A DNA stretch of 64,000 nt from Montifringilla adamsi (Eukaryota > Chordata > Aves > Passeriformes > Passeridae). The notes under the pieces are model-generated. The model ran no database searches. It was not told the DNA's origin and saw only the letters and a program-made list of their open reading frames with translations. The number at the start of each line of letters is the position of its first letter. Within the stretch, counting starts at the first letter, position 1. The position numbers and the translations under genes are program-made. The stretch covers positions 1,597,967 through 1,661,966 of the forward strand of contig JAGGNK010007115.1 of NCBI GenBank assembly GCA_017590115.1, in the 5' to 3' direction. Positions 10,761 through 22,354 of the stretch are shown here, piece by piece.

Positions 10761-13360
10761 CCGGGGGCAGCGGTGCCGTGCCCCCCGTGCCCCCCCGTGC
10801 CAGGCGCAGCTGCCGGGCCCGGGTCCAGCGGTGCCTCCAACATCTGGCGGCTCCAGCACAGCGCGCAGCTGGAGGGGGAGCGGCGGGGCCGCCCCTTCCC
10901 GCACCTGCGGGGCTCTGGCTGCTGGCAAAGCCCTCTGGATGAGCAGCCCACGAGGAGGTTTTTTGGGAATTCTGGCTGAGGAGGGAGCGGGGCCTGCGCA
11001 TTCGGGGGTGTTCTTGCTGAGACAGGGTAATTAGGGAGAGGACACGGACAATAAGGAAGAGTTTCACACTTAACTTCCCTTGTCCAATCAATTAGGTAGG
11101 AACAGAGTCACTCCGTCCATCCGTCTGTCCTCCCAAGGAGGTCCCCCCTCCTCCTGAATGAAGACAATTTTAAAAGCAGAGCCGTGAACTTGCATCAATA
11201 ATTGTCCAAAGGTTGGGAAAGCTGGGGAGCAGTGCAGTGAAAAAAGGGAAAATGAGGTCAAAAAGTGGGAAAAAAATGGATAGCACCAAATCCTCGATAC
11301 ATCCCAGGTTGAACATGCAGAATATTGCCTTAAAGCTCAAGCTGATAAGGAAATGATAATAACTAAATGGACTTAATTAAGACATTTATTCCCAATCTCT
11401 GAATCTCCTTCTCCATCCCTTTCCCTGTTTCAAAAATAAAGACACAAACCAGTGCAGGTTTCCCTGGGCCAGTTCCACCCAGCATTTCTTGCCCTGCCTC
11501 TTATTTTCCTCCTGAGCATCAGCCTCCAAACATCTGGCTGGTGGTGGAGCTGGGAGCTGGAAGCGCCACAATCTAGGGAGAAAGGATGTTTTTGTGCTAT
11601 TTCCAACCTTCCCAGAACAGAGACCTTCAGAAAGCCCCTCACAAAGGCTGCTTTCTTCCTCCCCATCACTTTGCAAAGCTGGGTGAGATCCTCGCTTATC
11701 TGCCCTCAGCAGCCTTGTACGAGACAGAGACGATCAAAAAGGAGGGGGAAGGGGTGACAGAAAGCCAGGCCAACTCTGGTCTTTTTTGGTGGTTTTGTTT
11801 GTTTCTTTTTTTCGCTTCTTTTGGTTCAAACTGGAGTTCTGGAGCCCCTCCAGCCTCCTCCATGCTGGGGGAGCATGTGGGATCACAAAGATTTACTGGA
11901 GACCCCCACTGATTAGAATTCTGCTTTTCCCCACATTAATTTTTTTTTTTTAGTAGAATATTGAATCAGAGTAAATTTTGGGGGGAATTTTAAAGGAGCT
12001 GCACTGCTGAGCACACCTCACCCATCCCCAGTGGATCCAGCTCACTCCCCCAGTCCTTGCACTGAGCTCCACACGCCCCCACAGCCTGGGGGAGCCCCCA
12101 GCTGCATCCCCTCTGCTCCTCTCCCACCCCACTTCTCTTTTGGGGTGCAATCCCCTGTCAGGAATGCCTGGGAACACCAGGATTTGTTGTCCTGCAGAGC
12201 TGCATCCCTCAGCTGCCTGAAGAGCAGCCAGGAGGAAGGGACAACACGGATAAAGCTGCTCTGGGGGTGCTTCCTGCTCTTCAGAGCATCCTCATGGAAA
12301 ATCCCACCCCGTGGGACAATCCCTGAGGGATCAGGACCCCTGGGAGGGCACAGGACTCTGACACATCCCTGGAGAAGAGCACAGGGATTTGGGGAACCCA
12401 AACGGGGCATTTTTGACCCCATTTGGCAGCACCACCCAGAGGGCAGGGACAGGGAATAACCCCAGCCCAGCTCCCACTCCCAAATCCTGGAAAACCAGGA
12501 TGTCCCTTCCTGCAGCACATCCCTGCTCGCAGGCAGCCTGAGAACATACTTTATCTTCTACATAATCACAAAAAAAAAGGAGAATTATTTAAAAAAAAAA
12601 TCCCCTCGCCTTCGAGATTCCCAGACAGTTCACTCAGCATCCTCATGCTACTGATGTAATCCTGGAGGAAAATCCCCTGGGCCTGGGGAGCTGGAGCTGC
12701 TCCCAGCCCATTCCTGCAGGGGGGTGGGCAGCCCCCAGAGCCCCCCAGAGCTGCACCTCTGCAGCACCCTGGGCACGTTTTTGTGGCTGTTTATGCACTT
12801 GTTGAGTGCCTGAATTCCCCGTGCCCCCACGGGGAACATTAATAGCTCAGCAGAGCTCTTTGCTAATTCCATTTTCTGTCCTTTGTGTTCAGCTGCAAGA
12901 AAAATTAGCCAGGAATAAAAAAATGACCTCATAATAAACAGCACTGCTGATTCCTGAGCAGGTACTGCCTCCAGCCCCACAAAACTTCACCCTGCACTAA
13001 AATCAACCTCAGGGCAAGCCCCGAGCTCAGGGGGAACAGTGAAACAGGAGAGAAGGCCGTGGCACGGGGCCAGGGGGCAGATTTGACCCAAATTGCTCCA
13101 TCTCCAGCTGGTTGAGTGATTCACTCATCCAAGGGCCTGGCCTGGCTGCCAGGCTGGGGCTGCTCTCGCAGGGATGGGAGGAGGGAGGGAAGGGGGGGCT
13201 GTGTTTTGTTTGTCCCAGCGCCTTGGTTATCCAGGGAAGCGTGACACACGTGGTGGGAACGCTTGGAGCTCCTGCCCAGCTCCCCTGACACCGCTCCTGC
13301 TCTGCTTTGAGCTCGGGAGCAGCACCCCTGAGCTTGTGGTGGGACCCAAAACTCTGGCTT
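10761..13360. other. Intergenic sequence, no gene seen
   Basis: No exon or RNA gene recognised. A short non-repetitive patch at about 11020-11100 (cagggtaattaggg, ccaatcaattaggtagg) has homeodomain and CCAAT-like cores. A second AT-rich patch at 11340-11400 includes aaatgataataactaaatgg. Poly-A/T tracts occur near 11940 and 12590. Confidence 0.4.
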
Positions 13361-14228
13361 GATGTCATAACCCTGTCCTGCTCCTATAACCCTGTCCTGG
13401 TCCTATAACCCTGTCCTGGTCCCCATAATCCTGTCCTGGTCCCCATAACCCTCTCCAGATCCCCATAGCTCTGTCCAGATCCCATAATTCTGTCCTGGTC
13501 ATCATAACCCTGTCCTGACCCCATAGCTCTGTCCTGGTCCCCAGAGCTCTGTCGAGGTCCCATAGTCTGTCCAGATCCCCATATCTCTGTCCAGGTCCCC
13601 ATAACCCTGTTGTGGTCCCAGAGCTCTGTCCTGCTCCCCATAACTCTGTCCTGGTCATCATAACCCTGTCCTGACCCCATATCTCTGTCCTGATCCCATA
13701 ACCCTCTCCAGATCCCATAGCGGCTTGATGTCATAACCCTGTCCTGGTCCTATAACCCTGTCCTGGTCCTATAACCCTGTCCTGGTCCCCATAATCCTGT
13801 CCTGGTCCCCATAACCCTCTCCAGATCCCCATAGCTCTGTCCAGATCCCATAATTCTGTCCTGGTCATCATAACCCTGTCCTGACCCCATAGCTCTGTCC
13901 TGGTCCCCAGAGCTCTGTCGAGGTCCCATAGTCTGTCCAGGTCCCCATAACCCTATTGTGGTCCCAGAGCTCTGTCCTGCTCCCCATAACTCTGTCCTGG
14001 TCATCATAACCCTGTCCTGACCCCATATCTCTGTCCTGATCCCATAACCCTCTCCAGATCCCATAGCTCTATCCTGATCCCATAACCTTGTCCTGATCCC
14101 ATAACCCTGTCCTGGCCCCATTCCCCTGCCCTGACCCCATAGCTCTATCCTAATCCTATAACCCTGTCCTGACCCCATATCCCTGCCCTGACCCCATATC
14201 CCTGTCCTGGTCCCATAACCCTGTCTGG
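13361..14228. repeat. Minisatellite with a 366-bp higher-order repeat
   Basis: The basic unit is about 20-24 bp, built on ccataaccctgtcctggtcc and variants with agctctgt or atctctgt. The whole block beginning gatgtcataaccctgtcctg at 13361 starts again at 13727, so a 366-bp higher-order unit was duplicated. The second copy has lost one basic unit. The ataaccct phrase is not telomeric, because it never occurs as head-to-tail ttaggg. Confidence 0.95.
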
Positions 14229-14457
14229 TGCCAGGTGTGACCGCCCAGGGAGCCCCAGGATTTGCAGGATCCCGAGCCCCCCTCCAGCCCAGGGCTGTTT
14301 TCCAGGGCTGGGTGGAGCCCTCAGGAGCAGCAGGGAGCCCTGCCATGGTTTTGGGGCTGTTTGGGCTTTGCCACGACCACAGGCATCGGGTGGGGGTGGA
14401 GGAGGAACCAGCCCTGAGTGGGGTTTTCAAGCTGAGCAGGGCTTGAGGGATCAGGAG

Positions 14458-14692
14458 TTATAAAATCATGGAATCATTCAGGCTGGAGCAGAGCTCTGGG
14501 ATTGCTGAGTCCAGCCCTTCACTGTGAGGCCACCACTGCCCCATGTCCCCAAGTGCCACATCCCCAGGGATTTAAATCCCTCCAGGGATGGGGATCCCTG
14601 CCCTATGCCAGGATTTGTGCCTTTCCACCGAACAATTTCCCAAATATCCAACCTGAACTTCCCCTGGAGCAGCTGGAGGCCTGGGTTGGGCA
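14458..14692 (-). mobile_element. CR1 LINE 3' region
   Basis: Antisense CR1: 'aaatcatggaatcattcagg', 'gtccagcccttcactgtgag', 'gccacatccccagggattta' and 'caaatatccaacctgaactt' in the canonical order. Minus orientation, truncated. Confidence 0.88.
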
Positions 14693-16984
14693 GAGCAGCT
14701 GATGGGACCCTCAGCATCCAGCCCCAGCTCCATCCCAGGGATTTTTTGGGATGCACACACAAAGCCTGCAGGGCTCAGGGCTTGGCCAGACAGCTGCTGG
14801 CACAGTGACCCGAAAAAAAGCTGAAACAGAAAACGCAACAAATCCTCCAGTTTCCTGTCCCTTCCCACTCGGGTTTTGCTGGGCTGAACCGTTCCTGAAT
14901 CAGCCAAGCTGGGTCAGAAATGTCCTTTAATGAAGTGCAGCAGGGCTCTGGCATTATTTCCCAAGCTCCAGCAAGGTTTAATCCCTGCCTCTCTAAGCCA
15001 CGTATGCTTTTAGGAGGATATTTTTTACTCCCTGGCATTCATGCGTGTTGTGTTTTAAAGGCTGTTGTCAGTTTAGTTTAGACCTCCAAAACGTTGGTGG
15101 AACTTCAGGGTGGAAGTGGAGGGGCTTAAAAATGACCTCAGAGCAGGCTTGAGTCTCCTGTGTTCTCCTAGAAAGGCTGGAGATGTCCCAAAAAATTTGG
15201 GAAGGGTCTGGAAACATCCTGGGGGTGATGAGCAGCCTCAGCTTCCATCCCCAGCAGTGCTCCAGCCGCCAGGGTGACCCCAGGGCACTGCACAGGCACC
15301 AGGAAAGGACTTTGCTAATTAGTCCTGGCTTAACTCGGGCAAACTTTGTGCTCTGTTTGGTTAAGCTCGGCCTGGAGTGAGCCAATCTGCAGCAGGGAGG
15401 AAAAGCCCTCGTGGCCTCTCTGCTCTTCCCTGGGAGAGCCCCACTCGGGGGGACATTAAAGGCTTTTGTTTCCAGGAGCTGTCAAAGCCCTCACCTTTCA
15501 CAAGCACTAAAACAACCCAGGGAAAAAAAAAAAAAGGAGGAAAAATAAAAAGATCTGCGAGTGGAATAATAATTCTGGAGCTATAAATCTGAGCCTGTAA
15601 ATCAGGGATTGACGGGTGGTTGCTGTAATGTCTTGGGAGTTCACCTTCGAGGTTTCTTTCACCTGAGGAAAAGAGGGAAAAAAAAAAAAATCCCTGAGTC
15701 TGTGCCCTTCCCCTCCAGGGATGCTGTAAATCACCTTAATGTTACACCCTGGCTCTTAAACGGCCCGAAAAGAGCAGAGAGGGAAAGTGAAAAAGGACGG
15801 GGAGAGAGCTTTGATTTCATCAGGATAACCCGGAGCCAAAGCACTCCCTGCCAAAGGCAAGGGGGCAAATCCTTCCCTGCCCCAGGCCGAGCCCTGCTGC
15901 TGCTCCTGCCGGGCTCAGGGCCTGGGGACAGCCTGGGGACAGCCTGGGGACAGCCTGGCTGCTGCTGGAAAACCTCGGGATCAGCCTGTGGGGTTTGGGA
16001 TTGAGGGAACACGAGGTGGGAGCAGAGATGGGGAAGGGGGATGGTGGAGGATGTCACCACCCGAGCAGGGAAATCATTAAAAAACCATTGGGAAAGGGTT
16101 GGAAAAGGGCATAGAGTCCAACCTTTGGGCAAATCCAGCAGGGAATGACCCTGCAATGTTCCCATCCATGCTGGGAATGGGGAACAGCACCCCAACAGGA
16201 GCTGGGATGGCAACGGGGCCACCCCTGTGTGTCACAGGCACCCAGCACGAGCCTCCAGGGCAGCTTGTCCCCAAACTGGGGTCCCACACACCCCAAACTG
16301 GGGTCCCAGCAGCCCCAGAAGATGGGAGGGAGGTCCCAGCAGAGGAGCCCACTGAGGGGACACCAGCACCCACCTGCTCCTCTCCTGGGAGGATTCCACT
16401 GGAAGTGGGGAACTGGATGGGAGAAGATGGAGTGGGGAAAAAACCCCACAGCTGGGCACCAGGCTGTGTCCACGAGCAGAAATTAAAGACTCTTGGGGTT
16501 TTTTAGCTTTTCCCTGTGATTTTTACCTGTTTTTTCCCCCCTCCCCGTGGCTTTACCTGTTTCTTTTCCTAGGGTTTTACCTGATTGGGATAAAAAGCTG
16601 AGGCTCAGCAGGGCTGGAGCTGCTTTGGGCCATCCCCTGGGCATCCTCCCACCTGTGCCGAGGGCAGCGGGACAGGGAAGAGGAGGAAGAGGAGAGGAAG
16701 GCGCTGGCAGGTGGAGCACAAGTGCGTGCGGGGATCTCTCCTCTCCTCTCCCTAATCCGCCTTCAAAGCCGCCGGGCGCAGCTGCGGCGCCGGAGCTCCA
16801 ACAGGTGACAGCTCAGCTGTCCCCTCCCCACGGGGGGCCTGGGGGGACGCAGGGTCCCCAAGGCTCCGTCCTGCCCTGGGGACACCTCCCGGGTGTGTGT
16901 CCGTGCCTGTCCCGGCGGGATGGACGCGGCAGGGGCGGGAGGAAAGCGGGTGAGAAATGCTGCTGACAGCGCTGCCAGCTCCTG
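14693..16984. other. Intergenic sequence, no gene seen
   Basis: No exon recognised. Local features are a triplet of ggggacagcct at about 15923-15957, A-rich tracts near 15519 and 15678, and a non-repetitive patch at 15590-15760 with gcctgtaaatcagggattg and gtaaatcaccttaatgtta that could be regulatory. A CpG-rich patch lies at about 16720-16800. Confidence 0.4.
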
Positions 16985-17243
16985 GGAAAGGCGGGGATCA
17001 CCTGGGACAGGTGGGGTTCACCTGGGAAAGGCGGGATTCACCTCGGAAAAGGTGGGATTCACCTCGGGAAAGGCGGGATTCACCTGGGAAAGGAGAGATT
17101 CACCTGGGGAAAGGAGAGACTCACCTGGGGAAAGGAGAAATTCACCTGGGACAGGTGGGGTTCACCTCGGGAAGGTGGGGCTCACCTGGGGAAGGAGGAA
17201 TTCACCTGGGGAGAGGCGGGATTTGCCTGGGAAAGGTGGATCC
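16985..17243. repeat. Minisatellite, about 19-22-bp units
   Basis: About twelve units of the type ttcacctgggaaaggcggga, with variants ggagagattcacctgggga and acaggtggggttcacctg. The unit length is irregular, so each reading frame is soon interrupted. Confidence 0.93.
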
Positions 17244-17454
17244 GTGTTCTGCACGGATACAGCACCGTGACCCTGCCCGCAGCCTCTGGAGGCTCTGCCC
17301 TGGGCTGGCAGCGCGGGGACAGCGGGGACAGCAGGGACACGGCGCTTCCCAGCCCTGGGCGCATTCCTGCGGGAATCCCCTGCGGGGCAGGAGGTGACAA
17401 CAGCTCCTCAGCGGGAAATGTTTTATCCCATCACCTTGGAAAACCCGCCCGGGA

Positions 17455-17730
17455 ACCCCAGAATCCCAGAACTGAGGTTGGAAGAGACCTCTAAGATCAT
17501 CGAGTGCCCCCCGTGCCCCAGCACCTCAGCTAGACCATAGCACCAAGTGCCATGTCCAGGTATTTTTTTTTAAACACATCCAGAGATGCTGATTCCACCA
17601 CCTCCCTGGGAAGAGCATTCCAGTGCTTTATTATTCTTTCGGTGAAAATTTTTTTCTTAATATCCAACCTATACCTTCCCTGACGTAGCTGAGACTGTGT
17701 CCTCTTGTTCGGAGCAGCATCCTGTAGTGC
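17455..17730 (-). mobile_element. CR1 LINE fragment encoding the reverse-transcriptase C-terminus
   Basis: Starts with cccagaactgaggttggaag on the plus strand, the antisense CR1 tail. The minus strand keeps an open stretch with residues typical of the end of CR1 ORF2, such as [13 protein letters not shown] and the following SLDVFKKK. It is a 5'-truncated non-autonomous copy. This is the best-preserved coding remnant of a CR1 in the window. Confidence 0.92.
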
Positions 17731-18279
17731 CTGTGCCCTCCAAAGCACCCAGCAGCAGCCCCAGGAGGGGCTTTTTGGGGCAAACCCAGCCCCAGGAGGG
17801 GCTTTTTGGGCAATCCCAGCCAAATCCGGCAGATCCAGCGCCCGGGGAAGCTGGAGGGGTTTTGTTTCAGCCGAAGGGAGCAGCTCGCTGCCACCAGCCG
17901 GGCAAAGCGACGGGCAGGGCATGTGGAGCATCCCAAAATCCATCCCCCGCTGTCAGCAGCGGGCTCGGGCAGGGACAGGGACAGTGGCACAGCCCGGGGA
18001 GCCCCAGGTCCATCCCTGCTCTCCCGAGAGCCTCAGCATCCCCCAGCGATCCCGCTGCAAAGCGGTGCCCACATTCGTGTACAAAAACAACAGAGCGTGA
18101 CCTGAAACAACCGCCCCCAGCTGCAGCTCGGATAAAACAACTCCCTCACCTCCACAGCGCCCTGGAATACCCCTCAAACCCCAAAAAGTGCAGGTGTGGG
18201 GGCAGCTCCGTGCCCCCCAGCCCGCAGAGCCGCCGGCATCGCTCATTGAGCCCTCGGAGCCGGCGCTGTCTGAGCAGCA
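17731..18279. other. Intergenic GC-rich sequence
   Basis: Contains a doublet of agccccaggaggggcttttt (about 17756-17820), otherwise no named repeat. No exon is supported. Confidence 0.4.
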
Positions 18280-18480
18280 GCATTATCTGAGCATTCCCCA
18301 GCCCCCTTCCCCACCGCTGATTTCTCCTTATCTGCATATTTTATTGAAAATTAAAATCCTTCCGCATTTTTTTCCCAGGGCTCGCGCGGGAAGGATCTTT
18401 TCTCGCAGCCCTACTTGACTCCAATTAGTTGGGATAACAAAGCTGCCGCTGTCGGGGGATTATTGACAAATGCTCCAGGG
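18280..18480. promoter_or_regulatory. Candidate conserved noncoding element
   Basis: A non-repetitive AT-rich block. It contains ccttatctgcatattttatt (GATA and a POU/CDX-like stretch) and actccaattagttgggataa (homeodomain). These are followed by aacaaag at 18436-18442, which fits SOX and also LEF/TCF, and by ggattattgacaaatg. Motif clustering inside GC-rich DNA is the only evidence. No conservation test was possible. Confidence 0.3.
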
Positions 18481-18484
18481 GGAG

Positions 18485-18485
<1 letters not shown>

Positions 18486-18521
<36 letters not shown>

Positions 18522-18526
18522 GGCAG
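18486..18526. repeat. Poly-A then poly-G tract
   Basis: About 27 A residues followed directly by about nine G residues. It is strand-asymmetric homopolymer DNA, prone to length error in sequencing. Confidence 0.95.
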
Positions 18527-19099
18527 AAGAAGGGTCTGTTTAAATGACAGCTTTTAAGGCTGGAAACAAAACCTCCGGGCCACGAACAGCGCTGGGGAGG
18601 CAAGGAAAATACCAATTCCTGAAAATACCAAGATTCCTGCTTTTTTTTTTTTTTTTGATGGCATTTCCATTGATCAGCCCCCTCCAGCCAGGATTTCGCG
18701 TCGCGCTTCCCCCAGGTCACCAGCAGCATCGCTCCCTGCATCCCCCGGCAGCAGCGAGGATGGGAATCCATCCCATCCCATCTCTTCCCAGTTTCCCCGC
18801 GCTCCCAAACCCCGTTCCCATGGGCGCCCGCCGGCTCCTGCCCCTCCAAACCTGCTCCTGCAGCTGCGCCCGTGCACAAAAGGACTGAGGAGCATTGAGA
18901 GCAGCACAACTCCTTCACTGATAACTCCTTCATATTTTTTCCCTGACTTTCCCCCCCCGCCCCTCTTCTCCTTAATTTCAACTAAAAGAATAGAGGGGGT
19001 AAAAAATGAAGCGCGCTCCATAAAGGGCAGTGAGTGTTATCCCCGAAAAAAAAAAAAAAAAATAGAAAGAAATCAATAAAAACCGCACAGAGCTTTTTT
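18527..19099. other. Intergenic sequence, nothing recognised
   Basis: GC-rich sequence with poly-T near 18642 and poly-A near 19046. No exon, RNA gene or named repeat recognised. Confidence 0.4.
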
Positions 19100-19215
19100 T
19101 CTTCCCTAGGTGGCTCGGACAGCTGGCTCTTTAAATATTAATCAGGGGCTCATTGATATGCAAATAGGCGAGGGGAATAATGCAATAATGCTGCCGCAGC
19201 TGCGCAGCCCCGGCC
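19100..19215. promoter_or_regulatory. Candidate enhancer core with SOX-OCT composite site
   Basis: The 15-mer cattgatatgcaaat at 19151-19165 differs at one base from the classic SOX-OCT composite cattgttatgcaaat. It contains a perfect octamer half, atgcaaat. It is flanked by tttaaatattaatcagggg upstream and ggaataatgcaataatgctg plus cagctgcgca downstream. The whole block is free of CR1 or satellite wording. Enhancer function, and any link to SOX8 or LMF1, is inference. Confidence 0.4.
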
Positions 19216-19911
19216 CGCTCTCCAGGATGAATGGGAATGCTGAGGACACAGGTGCAGGGAGCGGGAGCTGCTGCCCTCGGGAATCTCTCAGCGATGCCCG
19301 CAGAGCCCAAGCGGGGCAATCTTCTCCCTCTCGGGCGCCGGACAAGGTGTTAATCTTGTGATTGCGCTGCTGTGTTCCCTCGCTGGCCTTTTGCCCTGAC
19401 GCTTGGCGGGGCGAGGGATTATTTATTGTTCCCTGCCCAGAAGCAGCAGTAAACAGGAAAAACGGGGCATCCCACGGCCGGAGCCCTCGGGATGTGCAGC
19501 GTCCCTGTCCCCCCCTGGCTGTCACCTCCTTCTGCCAGGGAGGTGAGAACATCCCGGGTGACATTCCGGTGGTGGCATCTGTGCCACCTGCCGGTGCTGG
19601 GGTGGCAGCTGCTGCTCCTCCTGCCCGATCCCCAGCCTGCTGTGGGGGCTGCAGGGGCAGAGGCGAGGTGGGCAGCTGCTGGGTGTCACCGCTGGGCAGC
19701 TGGGACAGGGCGGGGTGGCCAAGCTGAACCTCGGCCAGCGCTCAGTTCTTGCTCTGAGCTCCTGCAGAGGCCGTGGTGGCACCGGGGGGGGGGACAGGGG
19801 GAAGGTGGGGCAGAGCCCTGGGCAGCATCTCAGGTAACCAGGGCAGAGTCAGACACCCCAAAAACGCCCAGAAGGCTCCACTTGCACAGGTCGGTGTCCC
19901 CTGCCATTTGC
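19216..19911. other. Intergenic sequence, no gene seen
   Basis: GC-rich sequence. A tcttgtgattgcgctgctg patch at about 19350-19372 adjoins the candidate enhancer and may extend it. Open frames are unsupported. Confidence 0.4.
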
Positions 19912-20050
19912 CATAGAATTACAGAATCTTGGAATACCCTCAGCTGGATCCACGGGGATTGTCCAAATCCTGCCTGGGAAAGGCTTCTCTCCACAAGGAC
20001 ACCGAGAAAGGTCCCTCCACCACCTCCCCACAAACCCCACTGCTGATTTA
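19912..20050 (-). mobile_element. CR1 LINE 3'-end fragment
   Basis: The 'tagaattacagaatcttgga' block followed by gtccaaatcctgcctgggaa and 'ggtccctccaccacctcccc' resembles an antisense CR1 tail with moderate divergence. Confidence 0.65.
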
Positions 20051-20084
20051 AACACTCAGCCCTTGGGAAGGGCCACTCCTGCCT

Positions 20085-20600
20085 CCCCCTGCTCCCTCCC
20101 TTTGGAGCTTCGATCATTCCCTGTCCCACCCTTTGGAGCCTGGATCATTCCCTGTCCCACCCTTTGGATCCTGGATCATTCCCTGCTCCCATCCCTTGGA
20201 TCATTCTCTGCTCACATCCCTTGCATCTGTGGAAAAATGGGGGAAAATCTGTGTAAGAATGGGGAAAAAATCTTGTAAGAATGGAGCAAAATCCATGGAA
20301 AAATGAGGAAAAATCAGTGGAAAAACTGGGCAAAATGTGTGGAAGAATGAGCTCCCATCCCCTGGATCATTCCCTGCTCCCATCCCTTGCACCTGGATCA
20401 TCCCCTGGATCATTCCCTGCTCCCATTCCCTGCTCCCATCCCTTGGATTATTCCCTGCTCCCATCCCTGGCTCATCCTCTGCTCCCATCCCCTGGATCAT
20501 TCCCTGCTCCCATCCCTTGCACCTGGATCATCCCCTGGATCATTCCCAGCTCCCATCCCTTGGATCATTCCCTGCTCCCACCCCTCGGGCACACCCTGCC
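20085..20600. repeat. Compound minisatellite
   Basis: Two alternating unit types. The first, ggatcattccctgctcccat and variants of about 22-26 bp, fills 20110-20220 and 20350-20590. Between them, 20222-20347 holds about six units built on gtggaaaaatggggaaaatc. The second unit type reappears in the duplicated block at 22355-23590. Confidence 0.93.
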
Positions 20601-21942
20601 CTTCCTCCCCAAGGGAAGCTGTGGATTCAGCCCCGCTGTGCCCAGGACATTCCCAGGATTTGCTCCCTCCTCCTTTTCCCGTGCCCGGCGATGGATGGAT
20701 GAGCCCGCGGGTACCAGGCACCCGCAGCTGCTCCCAGCGGGCACAGGCAGCTCCGGGCACAGCTGCAGCAGCTGGAAATGCCACAGAGGGACAGGAATCC
20801 TTGGAATGGCCCCGAGGGACCCAGCCATGGCTCCAGGGTGGCACCAGGGACACGCAGGGAAAGCTCAGCTGTGACAGCCCGGCCTGGCTTGGATGGGCAG
20901 GGTGGCATCAAGGCAGGGGTGGGTCATTCCCAGAAAAGTGAAGGTTTTCCTTGAGACAGGGAGAAGGCCCAAATTTGTCTCCTGAATTCAAATTCTGGCC
21001 TGCCTGGTGCCGGTTCTTGGCCTCCTTCTGCTCCAGGGGCAAAGATGTGAAAATATTCCACCAAATGTAGGGACTGGGCTTTTGTTTCCAAACAGTACCT
21101 CCCTTAGTGTCTCAGGATTCCAGCCTATTAATTATCAATAACTAATTATCAATGATAACAATTCTAGTTACTTTATTTCCAAGGGGTTTGCCTCTTCCCA
21201 CACTTCATTGGGAGCACAGCTGGATGTCCAGCCTGGGGTGTTGATCCCACCTCCCGGCTCAGACCCCACTCCAGGGGAGCAGCTGGCTCTGGAATTTGGC
21301 CCAGGAGCTGAGGATTAAGGAGCCAGTGACCTGCTCCAGCCCCTGGGGTCACACAAGAGGGCAAATCCTGCTCCTGCCTTGCTCCGGGAGCTCATCCCAA
21401 GGATCCAACTCCAATCCCGATGTGATGCCTCTTCCTTAAAAAGATTTTTTCCCCCAAAAATCCTTTCTCCACGCTGAGGAGCAGCAGGGCTGCCCCGTGG
21501 CTGAAATGATCCCCAAAAGGCCGAGCCTGGAGCTGCTGTGGGAAGATGGAGTTGTGCAGGAGGAGTTGGGATGAGGCTGACACCGACATTCCTGGGATGT
21601 GCCTCGGGGGATCTTCTGTCCCTGGATCTCCTCCATGAACAAAAGCTTTGGGAGCGTGGGTGGCTGGGCCAGACAGGGAATAAACAGGGATTAGTGACAC
21701 GGAGCCCCCCGAGCCAGGATCGGGCTCTGTTCCCCTGAAATCCAACCCCTCACTGCTCCTGCACCACGCTGGGAGTGCTCCATCCCCTCCCTGCCATCAT
21801 CAGCTGGGAAAATCAGCTTTTCCAGGAGTTTTTACTGCTAAACCCAGCCTTGAATTCCTTGCTGTGTTCTCCTGTGCCTGTGGAAGAGCAGAGGCAGTGC
21901 TGGAGCTGTGGCACATCCCTGCCCATCCTGCTGCATCCCAAT
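20601..21942. other. Intergenic sequence, no gene seen
   Basis: No exon or repeat family recognised. A short AT-rich patch at 21120-21185 (ttaattatcaataactaatt) is the only compositional island. Confidence 0.4.
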
Positions 21943-22075
21943 CATGGAAAATCCCAGAATGGTTTGGGTTGGGAGGGACCCTAAAACTCATCCACAGGTG
22001 CCACAGGGACACCTTCCACCACCCCAGGCTGCTCCAAGCCCCATCCAACCTGCCCTTGAAAAGACTCCCAAGATA
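21943..22075 (-). mobile_element. CR1 LINE 3'-end fragment
   Basis: 'agaatggtttgggttgggag', then 'acaccttccaccaccccagg' and 'ctgctccaagccccatccaa', in antisense CR1 order. Confidence 0.8.
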
Positions 22076-22189
22076 ATATTTCCAGCCAGGGAATGATGCT
22101 TCTCAAATCCAGGACTCCCTTCAGCCCTGAACCGTGGCGTGTCCCCACATTTGTCAGCGAATTTCACCAGAATTTCCTCCTCCATAAAG

Positions 22190-22354
22190 CTGGAAAAATA
22201 CCCAGTCCGGGTTGTTCCATGCTCTGTAAGGAGCAATTATTCCTTTCCAAAGCCCAATGAAATCAAAGCTGTTCCCATAATCACCTACTGGATTTTATCA
22301 GCGTGTTTGGGTTACGCTTTGCCCCTTTGGCTAATTCCTAATTGATTCTTTAAT
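22190..22354. promoter_or_regulatory. Possible conserved noncoding block
   Basis: AT-rich, repeat-free sequence between a CR1 and a tandem duplication. It contains gagcaattattcctttcc, atgaaatcaaagctg, ttttatcagcg and ctaattcctaattgattc. The density of homeodomain and SOX/TCF-like cores is suggestive only. Confidence 0.2.

Noticed and set aside
9802..11091. 429-codon minus-strand open frame
   Set aside because: Openness comes from the CpG-rich minisatellite at 10345-10760 and high GC. Repeated GIWGW-type phrases follow the repeat unit and no domain is visible.
13361..14228. Telomere-like ataaccct phrases
   Set aside because: The phrase is part of a 20-24-bp minisatellite unit and never forms head-to-tail ttaggg repeats, so it is not interstitial telomere sequence.
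13361..17243. Regularly spaced repeats that could suggest a CRISPR array
   Set aside because: Units are directly contiguous with no unique spacers, and the genome is a vertebrate. These are minisatellites.
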